In this document: positions 34,616-47,600 of the stretch, piece by piece
How positions within the stretch are numbered: position 1 is the stretch's first letter
Layout: every line of letters starts with the position of its first letter
NCBI GenBank assembly: GCA_050084515.1
Contig: CM114272.1
Coordinates: forward strand, 56,172,001 to 56,236,000
Length of the DNA: 64,000 nucleotides
Direction: 5' to 3'
From: Blasia pusilla
Lineage: Eukaryota > Marchantiophyta > Marchantiopsida > Blasiales
Made by a program: the position numbers and the translations under genes
The notes under the pieces: model-generated
Told to the model about the DNA's origin: nothing
What the model saw: only the letters and a program-made list of their open reading frames with translations
The model's database searches: none

Positions 34616-36216
34616 GTGGACATATTCCAGTAAATAGTCTTAAATTCACTTAAAATATCATTGAAAATTCTTGAAAGTTGATTATGGAAAATAATTTTAA
34701 AATGCGCATTCATGAGGGTTACACTAGTGGAATATCAATGTAGTCACCATTCAATACGCTAGTGAGTGCCGGATGGTCACGATTCAATACGCTAGTGACT
34801 GTCCGACCGTGATTCGTTCCTCACCGGGAGTGCGTACCGACGAGAAAGTCCGATTCTTTGACCGATACCGCCTTGTCCAATGAATGAATGAGTGAGTCAT
34901 CACATTTAAGCCTTTTCCAGAAACTGGAAGCAGAGAGAGAAAACGCCGAGTCCTCTTTGAGGTTAAAGGCGGGGCACGAGAAGCGCTCACGTCCTTGTCG
35001 ACGGAGAACACGTGTCTTGTGCCGTCTCCTACCACCCCGTTCCGCCGCCCAGAAACCCTTCTTCTAGATTTGAACGACTTCACACGGGAAAAACTGTTCT
35101 CGCGGAGTTCGTTTTTTTGGAACGGGATGGAGTCTTCCTGTACCCGTTTCTCCTCCGCCTCGTGACGCCGTTGCTTTTCAGTATCAGAAAGGGTCATTTT
35201 GACGTCCAATTCGGATGAAATAAGAACCTCACCTTCGCATCTTTCGAAGCCACAGAGGTAAACGAGATAATTCCGTCTACGCTTTAGCTAAGTCCCGCTG
35301 GGCTCTCTGTGGGTTCCAAAGAGTTGGAGAGATGGGCGGTGAAGCCATTGCTTATTACATGATGACAACAGTCGGGGGTTGGCACTTGTTTCGAGAGGTA
35401 CTGTAGAGGTCCACTGTTGTCTCCTATCGATCTCTTGGGTCAAATTCATGGACTTCATTCTGGTCTCTACTGAATGGTGCTCTTCCACCTGCACTGCTGT
35501 ATCTCGGTCAGTTGTTAGGAGTCTTCCTTCCTATCTAAACGCCCTCATAGAAAGGTAAACAATCACAACCATTTGAGATTCCACCTCGAGAGAACCACCC
35601 TACACAAACGACACACTCCATACACATATTGCTTTGTGGTTCGATTGGTTCCGAGTTGCTACAGGTTGCCTCTCACCTAGCCGTCCGATTCAGCGTTTTC
35701 AGTTGTTTGTAGATGTGTTGTAAAATTTGCCACGGTGGAGGATGTTCAATGCAATGAGGGGAATTTACATTAAAAAAAACTCGTTCAGTGTGCAGGAGTG
35801 CAACGAGTATTACAAGAAGTACTAACCAGATTAACCAGATGCAAGTTTTTAAACTTAAAGGGCCGGTAATATTTAGCGTTGATGGGCATGCCAACGAATT
35901 TGATAAGAAGCTTAAGGGTCAGTCTCTAGGGCTGGGCTGATGTCCAAATGGTCAACTTTGTCGACACCCACCGGCCCACTAAAATCACAACCCACTCCTC
36001 TAACATTGCAAGAGAATTGGATCTGATGGATCTACGATTCGTAGTGTTCTCAGGCAGGCTTCTGCGCTAAATCCTACGACGTGAAGCCCCAAGACATCGA
36101 TAGTCAAAACTACGGGCTGATCACATGCTACTTTCCTTTCTGGAACCAACAAAGTAATCTGATTTCGTGATCGAGGTAACTCGATGTTCAAGTTAATAAT
36201 ACAATAGATTACAGCT
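34616..36216. other. Intergenic region downstream of the receptor kinase
   Basis: No confident gene. A basic 141-codon open frame on the minus strand (34784-35209) has no recognisable domain. At about 34737-34800 a short imperfect direct repeat (ATTCAATACGCTAGTGA) occurs twice. The kinase stop codon is at 36217-36219, so its 3' UTR must lie here, but no AATAAA signal stands out. Confidence 0.5.
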
Positions 36217-38647
36217 TCATGAGCTACACTGCAATGCTTCCTGCACAAATATTTGGTCGGTGTGTCTACCTTGGAATGGTAGACACACCGACAAAGGTGT
36301 GTCTACCTTGGAATGGTAGGACACTTGAACGGAGCTATCATCCGAGGTGGAGAAAGGGCCTGTCGAAATTTCATTGTTGGAATTCGAACGTGTGGCACTG
36401 GATTTGAAGGAGTGGCGAGGGGAGTATCCTGCGTCATTGTCTGCATTTCTATCGTCAGAATCGACACGGGAGGATCCACCTGCTCCTTCCAATTGCAAAG
36501 CTTCTACAAGCCTGTGCACAACTTCCCCCATATCTGGTCTGTCGGCTCCTTTGGGCTCAGTGCATGACAAAGCGAGTTTCGTCACTTTCATCAAGCTCTC
36601 TTCGTTGTATCCGACCTCCAGATTTGGATCTACGATTTGCAAGACTCCTTGCTTGTCCACGGCCGCTCGAACCTGTCCATTTTCCAGCCGCTTTTGTCAA
36701 TGCTCTTTGCATTAAATACATTGTATGTTTAGAGATCTATGGATATTGCGAGATCATATGGCACAGTGAAAGTATGGGTACGTTCTACCGGAAAATCAAT
36801 TGCTACGTATATATGCCATCTATTAAAGTAACTTAAAGGTTCTCCAGCTTTGATACTGAAATAGCGCCTTCTTCCATTTCAGAAGATAAGGCTGGGCAGT
36901 ATAGTGCACCCACATTACTTGCTATGGAAAACGCTGAAGGCGAAGTAAGAATTCGTCTCAATAGAATTGTATCTGAACGCACTATTTCTCAAATCAATCG
37001 CTCATCCCATCTCCCAAGAATGGGATGAGCGAAACCTTTGAAACGAAGCAATGAAGCATCAGTTCACCACATGCATGGATGCAATGGAGAATTCCTACTA
37101 TCACGTATTCCTCCTTGTCCTTACCCAATCTGCAATGTTTGATTCAGTACTGCCAGGAAACTCGAGACTCTGTGGTTTCTTGCTCGTAATGAGTTCAAGC
37201 AGCACTACTCCGAAGCTATAGACGTCGCTTTTTGTGGTCAACTTTCGTCTGATGAAGTACCTGTACTCATGAAAAGCTGAACATGTTGAAGAAATGCTAG
37301 AAGATCGAGTTGAATGGAATCGAAAAGTTAATTAGAAGCCTCGCCAAAGACGTCTACAATGAGCAGAATCCATTGCAGGATTTAGACTGGCAAAGAGCTC
37401 GAATGTATACGTACTCGGGGTCTAGGTATCCAAATGTTCCCTTTACTGCAGTAGAGACGCCGCTGATACCTTCTTCAGGAGCTAGTTTAGATATTCCCAA
37501 ATCTCCCACCTTCGCCTCCAGCTTTCTGGTCAGCAAGATATTCGAAGCTTTCACGTCCCTATGAATAACCGGTGGATGGCAATCCTTATGCAAGTACTCC
37601 AGCCCTGGAATGAGAAGTGCCAGATCATGAGAATGCACGTAAGACAGTTCGCCGTCTTTTTATTTCCATTCAAAACAGATCTTACATCTTCAAAGTCTTG
37701 AGGGTAAGAGGTCCAGGACGAAGAGCTCCAGAGTCCAGCCAGGTCATGATTTACCTCTCGCAGCGTTGAGGGCGATGTTAAGTCGGGTCTTCCAATCAAT
37801 CGGTTGGTAATTCCTACCAAGTTGTGGAGACCTTTTATCTGCATCGAGTTCGAGATTCAAGCACAGAACTTTAAATTTTCCATTCGTTCTTGCATGCCTA
37901 TAGCGGGATAGCTCTGGATGAGATATACCGTCTCGATAAGATAAGAAAGATGTACGAGGTCTCAATAAAAAGCGGGTGATGGAAAACCCATCCGGAATAA
38001 AAAAGGGACTCAACGAGTCGAGTATGTGAAGGCCACAAACGGCCCATAAGATAAGAAATGAGAATAATGGGTTGAGGACACATACCTATAGAGTAAAGAT
38101 GCTCATACAATGTGCCTTCCGCCATGTAAACATAGATGAGGATCTGATGTGGTCCTTCCAAGCAGTAGCCCACCAGAGGTACAAGGTTCCGGTGGTGCAA
38201 TCTGGACAGGAGACTGACCTGTACAACGCCATCAGTCTCTAGTTAGTTCTCGTGCATTTGTTCCGCAGCGAGTGAAATTTAAGGTAGGCTATGTCCAGCC
38301 AGGCTACGCAATACTTCGAACAAAGTTTCAGCTTATCAAACTCTATGTGAGCTTGAAGGTAATTACAGCAACTCCTGTTGACGAAGAGCACTGGTGAGCA
38401 CACTTTACGAGTTGCTTAGAGCGTGAGCAGCATGAACGGATAGAGTAAAATCTTACCTCATTTAGAAATTCGCGCCCTCCTTGGTTGGAATCAGTGCCAT
38501 TAACTTTCACGGCTACCTCTTCTCTACTGGGCAATATCCCATGATAAACTGGTCCGTATCCTCCTTTCCCGATCGTGATTTGAAAATTTTGAGTGATGGC
38601 TTTGACATCCTTGTAGGAGAATGCTTGAGCCGATTTAGGCATGTCCT
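36217..38647 (-). other. Receptor kinase exons 24-29: kinase domain and C-terminal tail
   Basis: Exons 38457-38647 (G-loop and VAVK), 38086-38218 ([17 protein letters not shown]), 37755-37838 ([15 protein letters not shown]), 37415-37604 ([32 protein letters not shown]), 37125-37260 ([20 protein letters not shown]) and 36217-36672 ([19 protein letters not shown] and tail). All essential kinase residues are present except that DFG is DLG (codons GAT TTG GGA). The Arg before the catalytic Asp makes it an RD kinase. Confidence 0.93.
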
Positions 38648-41600
38648 CTGTTCAATCATAGAATTTCAGGATCTTTTCAAGACGAAAATTCAACTTTCGG
38701 GGGAGCACAGTCCGTCTCTCTATCTGGTAAAGAGGATAGGAAGTCCAATGGGTTCAACTTTCAGAATTGTGTCACTTTAAGAAAGCATAGAGAAAGCTTA
38801 TGCTTCTTTACAATGTTAAGAGTGTGCCGTGATCGTTGACTCCAAATATCTGCACAATACTTCGCTTGTCCAAGAAAACTGGGAAATTCATGTAACACCC
38901 ACATGGTGCGCTGCAATGCTTTAGGATCCTGCATTTCCCAGAATTTTCACTGAAAATCATAATACATACCTTGAGAGACTTGATCTTGGGGAATCAGGTG
39001 CTTCCTTCTGAAACAGAAGTGAATTCCTGCTGCGAGTATCAGGACTCCACCCCCAACTCCGACTACAGAACCGACTATGACTCCAACATTTGACCTTGGT
39101 GGATTTCCATTCGATGTGTTGTTTGTATTCGACGTGTTGCTTACGGAGCCTACGACCCGAATATTTGGATTATTGGTATATCTGCACATGAACCCACAAA
39201 CATCATTTCAAGAGTTAGCCACCTTCAAGTTCGAGTGGTGAGCTTAGAGGTGATAACAAGAGCCTCAATTTTGGAGTATTCCATCACCTGAACACTCCAC
39301 GATCTAATTCACGAACAGCAGGTTTAAAGAAATTTTGTGAAAATCATTCATATTCTCATAATCAGTGGAAGGTGCCAGCACATGCCGCGGGGATGAAAAA
39401 TCAACCTAGGATCAGGTTACTTACGAGATGTTTAAGCCTTTCTTATAAGCTACACTTGCAGGTATCTCGGTGAAATTGTTGTTGTCTAAAATCCTTCCAT
39501 TTGCACAAATAGAAAACGTAGGTGAGTCACAAAGCTCAAAATTCTTTTCTCAGTTCTGTGTATCAGGGCGGGGTATAAATTCGAGTACCATTCTAGTGCA
39601 ATGCAATTCCTGCTATCGTACGCAGCCTATGTCGATCAGTTTCTTCTGATAAGGGCAGATATGCGAATGGATATCCACATGATGTTCTTAGACCTCATGT
39701 TGCGCCAGAAATTAGAAACAGTTGATCAATCACATGCCAGAGGAACACCTAGTTGTGGTCACTTATCAAATGATTGACATTAGGCTTGGGTCAAGTGAAC
39801 TCACAGCTCTATCAGTTGAGGAAAAGTGGAAAGAACTTCCGGAATTGGTCCGGTGAGAGTATTGTTTTCGAGGTGCCTGTCGGAAACAAAGAGGGCTTAA
39901 TTTCAAGCAAGGAGAATTAGTGACATGTACTCATCTTGAACATGTAGTTGACAGCGAAACCAGTGGACCGTTCATTCACGTCAACGTTGCTTATGTGGAT
40001 TCATGGGTGGCCTGGTGAATCCAAGACCAAACGAGAACTCCAAGATTCCACTCACAAGGTTCGAAGGTTGACTAACTTGCTGAGATCTGGTAGGGTTCCG
40101 GACAATCTGTTGTGATCGAGCCATCTGATTCACGAAAAATCCACCAGTCAGATCAGGAGTCATGAACTCAAGTGATCTAGATCAGTCAAAACTAAAGGTC
40201 TGAGCTCATTTGAAAGTTCAATATGCTACTTACACATCTTGCAGGCTTCCAAGACTTGCCAGCGAAACGGGAATCTTGCCTGACAGTTTGTTTCTGCTGA
40301 CCTTTCTGCTCAAATCCAGCCCCACAGAGCATCAGTTAATCTCTTGATAGTGGACAGATCCTTCAGTGATTTCCTCAGAGTATCGCGACTTAGAAAAAAA
40401 ATAGTCCCGTTCTTGGAAGCGTTACTCACATTTGAAGAATCTTATTAAGACTACTTAAATCGGGAATCGGTCCTCCTAAGTTGTTATTGTCAAGTACCCT
40501 GCGCAAGCAGATAGTGACACAAAACATTTTCAGTGTTAAAGAAGGGAACAAAGTTTCACTTCAAATTCCTTCTGAAATGTTAACCAAGATCAAAGAGTTG
40601 GAGCTCAACGCAGGACAGTGATGATTTGAGATGAGAAGGAACTGGATATGAAATCCAAAAGAAAAAAAAATCTTATGTGCGATCAACGATTTTTTCGGTC
40701 GTAATCCTGTACGTAGCGGTGGTTCATTCCTACCTATTACGTCACCACGAAAGCAAGAGAAGAAACTATGAAAAGATTCAAAATTTAAAACCGAATGAGC
40801 ACATACATATACAAGAGGTTTACGTTGCCAGCAAGTGACTGAGGTATACTTCCATTCAGCTGGTTATCATTCAGATATCTGCCCAATCAGATCAAACAAG
40901 CCAGATAGTTGCCGAGGTGAACAAGTATGTATCATTACTAGTTTCCGGATCATTATAACCTTCTATTAACACTAATAGTAGTTTTTTTATGAAAGTGTAC
41001 AAGTACGGAGCATGCAAATATAAGAGTTGATTCAACTAATAATGCTTCTTCCAAATAGTTTTAAGACGCGTCTCCCTAAAAATGGCCAGGATAGCATTTT
41101 CATACAGTTGCCCTAGGAAGGCAAATTGGATAGCAGTGTTGAAATTAAACTCTGGAAGAGGCCCGCTCAATTGGTTGTGTTGAAGATCTCTGAAACCATC
41201 CAAGCAACACCACCGCACACAGAGTTAGGTCAGACAATTATGTTCAAAAGACACTTATCGTCATGTCGATGATCTCACTCGCTGAAGTAAAAAGACTTAC
41301 AATTGTATTTCAGATCACTAATACAGATTCCGCCTCCCCTCTCTCCTCGCCAAATTTCACTGATTTGGTGGTTTTTCGTCACATCGAAGGCTCATTTGTA
41401 GTCCAGAATCCGGTGGAACAACATAATTCTCCAGAACTGCCAGAATTTTATGGAGTACCTGGGTTCTATCATACATCAAACAAAATACCATCCAAACCAA
41501 GAAACACCTCTCATTCCCTTCTGACGAACTTCAATCGGATTCTCTGCAGGTGAGTCATCGGCTTTGTATACTCAGACCCTCACAGAGTCACACGGTCCAT

Positions 41601-44600
41601 TACTAAAACACGACGCCCAGTTCTTCCCTGCCAGTCTGAGTTCCAATCCAAAAGAATGTTAAAGTCTCTCTCGTCTTCATTGAGTTAAAAGAAGTCAAAT
41701 ATGAACCTGTGGTTCCGAAACATAATTGTCCAGATTCTGCTTTGTGCGGGAAGGTCAGACGCTAGTAAGTCAAACTGATTTGAGTATATATTGGGTGCAT
41801 CACGCTTGCCAATTTGCAACAGATTCGTCACTCTATTTATCTGAAGGTAAACAGATCAACATTAATTTGTCGAATAGCTTCTATTGTGGTAGGCTTAATG
41901 GTGGCATCTACGGATCCCATGAGGAACTAATGACGGATTGGAGTTCTTCTCTGCGATCCTCTCAAGCTAAAATATTCGAAGGGATGACCAGAATTAGATT
42001 GTAATTTATCTAGCATTCCATAAACTCGGGAATGCTCATCTACCCCACTTCTAACAAAGGTGTTGACGAATAACCCCTGTCACAACTCAGCTTCGATCGC
42101 ATTCGGGAAAGATATAGGATTTTTTGGCAGAACATGTTTTGCGTCTGTTTGTACATCGTTGAGATCTGTCTCCGTAATTTGTCGTGACCCATGCACAGAA
42201 AAGTTCTGACTCATTATTTTGGGCGCCGATTGACTTCAAGGATAGATATCTGGCACTGATTGGAAGGCTCTTCGCGAAAGTCGTGGGTTCGAGATATTTT
42301 CATCACGGACTGTGAGTCTTTTCAAGATTCTTTCTTTCTTTTCTTTCCTCAACTCAGGTTCCGTGAGGACAACTAATGATTCCATGCACGACAACATCAG
42401 GGACTGTGGACGTTGAGAACTGAGAGATCTCCTATTTTCTTCCTGTGGTTACCTGCATCGACTGGAGAGACGGACCATGCTATTACATCTTTTAGCTTGG
42501 AAGATCCAGCAAAGTAGTAGTTAGTAACTTACACATACTCAAGTATCGAACTGGAGAGACGGGGAATTTCTCCTGTGAGCTGATTGTAAGGCAACGACCT
42601 GCAAACGCAACATCAAAACACCATCTGCTAAGTGGCTATAACGTCCATTGGAACCATTGCCAGCGGAATTGTAGCAAACGAACTCCAAAGCGTGAAACCT
42701 CCAGTGAGAAAAGATTATGAACATTCTCATTTAGAACCATACTTGTGAAGTTGATGCGGTCGTAATCAAACAACCTGAACTCTGACTTGGTAATTCAAAA
42801 ATATCCTGCAAAGTATGATGACTTCGGATCCATTTCATCCAGAGGAAAGGAACGATTAGGAAAACTGTTGAAATCGATGGATTTATTGATAGAACTTACA
42901 GGAATCGGAGAGCTTTGCAATCTCCCAGAGAGCTGGGTAACGGTCCTGTCAGCTTGTTATACCCTGCATATCTACCAAATTTTAGAAGAAATTATCATTG
43001 TGAAATGACCTGGATGTGAATTCGAATTTCGAAATAGAACGATTACAAATGCTCATGCTCTACATTTAGTTTTACTTCGAGCGTCAAACTGAAAATCTTA
43101 GCCCATAGAATGTCGAAACTCCAGACTAAGCTTTGCTAGAATTCGGGCCTCACAGAACTTGAAGACTTCCGTTGGACGGAAATTCAGGCACATTCCCTTC
43201 CAATTCGTTATGGTCAAAATTCCTGAACAGTGCCAACCATTCGAACGCGTGGAACATTAGCATTTGGAACGAGTGGTCCGTCTACTCTCCTTCATGGACT
43301 ACGAATGATCCACGAGACTCTGACGTGTATACGTGTTGTGTGAGATGTCGAATACCGTAAAACCGGTACCAGTCAAGAAGAATGGTAAGGACTGCTGCGG
43401 AAGAAAAAATCATAAATCATGAGCCTGATGATTGAGACCAGACTCACACAACTTGCAGTTGACTCAGGTTCCTCATGTCGGATGGCAACTGTCCTGTGAA
43501 CTTGTTGCTGTGGAAGTCCCTGATTCAAATCGACAAGGAATTTTGTTTTCTCACAAGATTTCATGAAATTGAACTTCAAATTAGTGGAACTGCTAGCAGA
43601 AGTATGTGAACGACCGTACCCTGGACAGAGAAACTTTCGGCTCTAAACGGATTTTGGTACAAATATTCGATAGATGCTGAAGATGAAAAATTCATTTGTT
43701 TTCAGAGACTGGAGAATTTGCATTGCCTTGTGTACCTCCTGCGTCTGGTTATGGACCACTCTTAACTAAACATGAAAATAGTAAAAATAAACTAGTGTAA
43801 GTTTAAATTCTTTTCCAAAATCATAATTAATTCTCAAATGCAATTGAAAATGCCAACTGAAAATCCAAGTGAGTTTGAAAAATGAATTTCTTCCTTTGTT
43901 TGCAACGTACAGGTAAAGAAGTTTTGTAGATTTTGTTAAAGACTCAGGAATCGGTCCAGAGAAGTTGCAGCCAGAAATGAAGCTGCGAAACCACAACAGC
44001 TACCGCCTGTTAGAATACCTTTCATCCGCTCCAGTTCCTCATCATTACCATCATTACCCCCGTAGTTCCGCATAGCTGAAACAACACCTAGACGGAAGAG
44101 TACGAGACTTGAATCTTACAGCAGTTTTAGGCTGTGCATTAGACTCATGTCAGGAAGGGAGCCGAACAGTCCAGGATTGTCGTGAAATCGTCTGCACGTA
44201 TTCGCCATAAACAAAGAATACGTCAGGATCTTAGCAGGACTTGCATCAGTTCCAGGCTGTAGCTTGTGCAGCTGCAAAGCACGGAATGGTTACGCGTGGC
44301 GCCGATTTTCAGCAATTACACATGTTAGGAACAGGTCGAGGTGGAAATCTTTAACACTCAAGTGTAAAGCCAGACGATTGGGCTAATCCTGGATCAAGAT
44401 TCCTAGAAAAAACTCCGAATTCTCAAACCCTGATAATAATCAGACAAACTCCATTGATAGTCTTACTAACTTACAGCCATGCCATGTTCTCGAGTTGAAA
44501 CAAAGATGGTGGTACAGGTCCACTCAGATTATTGCCGTGTAGAAACCTGTCGTATTCAGAACCATTGCACCTCACTTGAGTCAATTACAGATTACTAAGG

Positions 44601-47600
44601 TTTGGACATGATTAATTCACGACAGGATTGATGGAGAATAAATAGTGGTGATTCAGAAGGCTTCCCATCCGCAGTTGAAGCAAAGCAGCACTTCATAAAC
44701 TTGTGACAACCTCTTGACCTCCAGGAGAATTCTCACATCCTTCTTCCTCCCTGAAGGCTTCGACACATTTCGCCGGCACATTCTTTTCGATTCTGAGACT
44801 CAGTTTTCCCAATCTCGATGCATAATTTCCAAATTCATTATGGCATGATTACCAAATAGAAGTTCAAATACGAAAGCCATCCACTCACAGTGAGGAGAGA
44901 TTGGACAAAGCGGTGAAGTCTGGAATTGGACCCGTAAATTGATTATTGTGGAGAAACCTGGCCATGCATCCCAGTCACGAGCGAAGTCACACATCATGAT
45001 TCAAATCTAGAGTCAAGACACTTAAAAGCGAAGCACGCACTGCTGCATTGAAAGAAACTTCATCCGATCTGCAATATTGGAATGCACAGAGATCGTATTA
45101 TCCATGCGGACTTCAAGAACAATAGGAGCAATTCAATTTGAAAAAGTCGATGGAAGATTATTTACAGGCCGGATATGTTTTTGGCGGTCCAAGAGCTCAG
45201 ATCCGGAATCGGTCCACCCAAGTGGTTGTTGCTGAGGTTCCTGAAGTCACGTCGCAGTCATGTAGGAGTCACGTCATAACAGGAGTGGATGTCCAATACA
45301 TTTCATGCATCATCTTTGACCTACTGATTAATCAAAAGTGCATCCTCTTGAAGGAGAGGTTTGACATTTAAATTTTCATTTATCTTAAAATCTTAAAATG
45401 TGGATAATGATTCAGTGGAAAAGAACTTGAATAGAGAGAATTTCATCCTAAGGCCGTATGAAAAGAAGTGCATGTGTTCGACTTGTTCATCGACACAAAT
45501 TAGTAACCCGCCATAATTATGCCACATAGGTAGTCTTCTATTATTGGAGATGACTTCTTATTAGCAAACACGTGGCTAGTCGTAACAAGAAAGTGTTTTG
45601 TATGTTACTGGCAACAACATTATTAGTCCCTTCTACTTCCCTTCTTCAAACACTTATCAAACACTACATCTTATTACTACACGAAATTAGTATCCCAATA
45701 AATAATCAGATCAAATCTTAAAAAATACAACCTACATTCAAAACTAGGTACTTAGTTGGAAAAGAAAATTAAATAGACACAAAGAATAGGATGATATATA
45801 CTCACAATGCCATAAGTTCAGGTAAAGGGCTGAAATCTGGAACATTCCCTACGAATTGATTGCTTCCAAAATACCTACCCAAAATAACATTGCAACATTT
45901 GCCATCATTCCGTGCTACCATGTGTGGAAGGCTATCATATCACATGTTATAAGAGATGATAGCGCAACATGTGATACAAATAAAAGTAACTAGATAAAAC
46001 CAGTGATATCCATCAGGAATTAGATTTCATGTCAGAATTCTCGTGGTGAGAATTAGATTTCATTTAAGAATTCTTGTGGTGGAACATTTTCTTATTTCTG
46101 AGTTACAATCTTCCAGGGAAAACAAAGAAAATATCCATCTCCTATTATATCTATGTAAGGAAGCACCAACTGTTGTAGATGCTTCAATGTTTGGAAACAT
46201 GAAATGAAACTTAGAGAGGATATTTTTTCTGAAGTGTATAAATTTATAAAAGAGTCCCCAAATTATACAGTTTGTTTTCTCCCTTATTCACTTACGGATG
46301 GAGTTTGTAAACTACTTTTGTATCCATGTATTGTTCTATGCATTCACTTGAAAGGGTTTTCTTGAGCCATATGGAGCTAGAAGGGTAACCCATTTTAGTC
46401 CATGAATTCCTTGTTTTGTAAAGGAGCCTCCTCCCCTACCCCTCTTGATAGGGATAGAGAGGGTTGGAGCAAATCATTTATCTTTCTATAACATCTCCCT
46501 ATAATATTGAAATTTTATTCCCCATCTCCTCCAATTTTAAAATTTAAGAAGTTTTAAGAAGTTTCATGGTAAAATCCTCTTTTTTGAAAATTTATTTAAG
46601 TTCTTCGCTCTTATCACCCCTTACCAAAAATTGTACTTGAAAAAATATTTAAAGGAACCCTTTATGTTTCTCTTTCTACTCATCTAATGAAACTAAAATA
46701 TTGGAGAAAATTTTAGTACCTTCTTAAAGATTTAAGAATCTTGTGCCCCTCTCCCAATCAAATTCAGCCTCATCTCAAGGACCTATCATAAATTTAAAAT
46801 GAAACTACTTTCTGAATATTTTTATGAAGTCTTTTCTTGTTGAAATTCATTTTTTATCCTCATTTGTCATCTTTTCAAAAGATTCTTATTGGCAATGCCC
46901 TCAACCCTAAACCTATTGCCTTGAGTCAATCAAAGACTTGAAAATGAATAAGGTGCTCACTCCTCTCCCATACTAATATAGATTTATTCTTTCTTTCCAA
47001 TTCTTTAAAGGAAAAATGAAAAATCTTCACGAAGTAATGTTTATAAGCAAGTAAAGAGATCCTCTACACATATAAACAAGTAAAGAGATCCTCTACACAC
47101 ATTTTCAAATAAAACATTTTTTTGAAAGAAAAATTTGAAAACGATGAGTGAGTGTGTTTGAGAAAACTCAAGATTTTTTTTGGAAGAATTCCATTATCAA
47201 GGAAAAACCACGCCGGAACAATTACAAAAATATTCAATCATATACATAGGATATAATTTGAAATTTTACTTACAACCATCGTAACTTCTTCAGTTTTATT
47301 ATTGTATCAACAGGAATAACACCGTGGAGCTCATTGTAATTCAAATTCCTGTCAACAATCCCACAAATTTTTTTATGAATATGAATGAAATAAGCAACGA
47401 GGTTTGCAAAAATGAATGATATTCATGATTTTTTAATGTCCCGAAGGTTGAATCTTAATTTTTGCAGGAAACCCCATCATTCATTTGATACAATTTTTTT
47501 CCTATGCGGCAATCGAAAAATGAAGTAGTTTGTATATTTTTTCAACTTTTTTTCCAAAATCCCATATCAAATATTTTTCCCGAAATATTTTTCTCAATAA

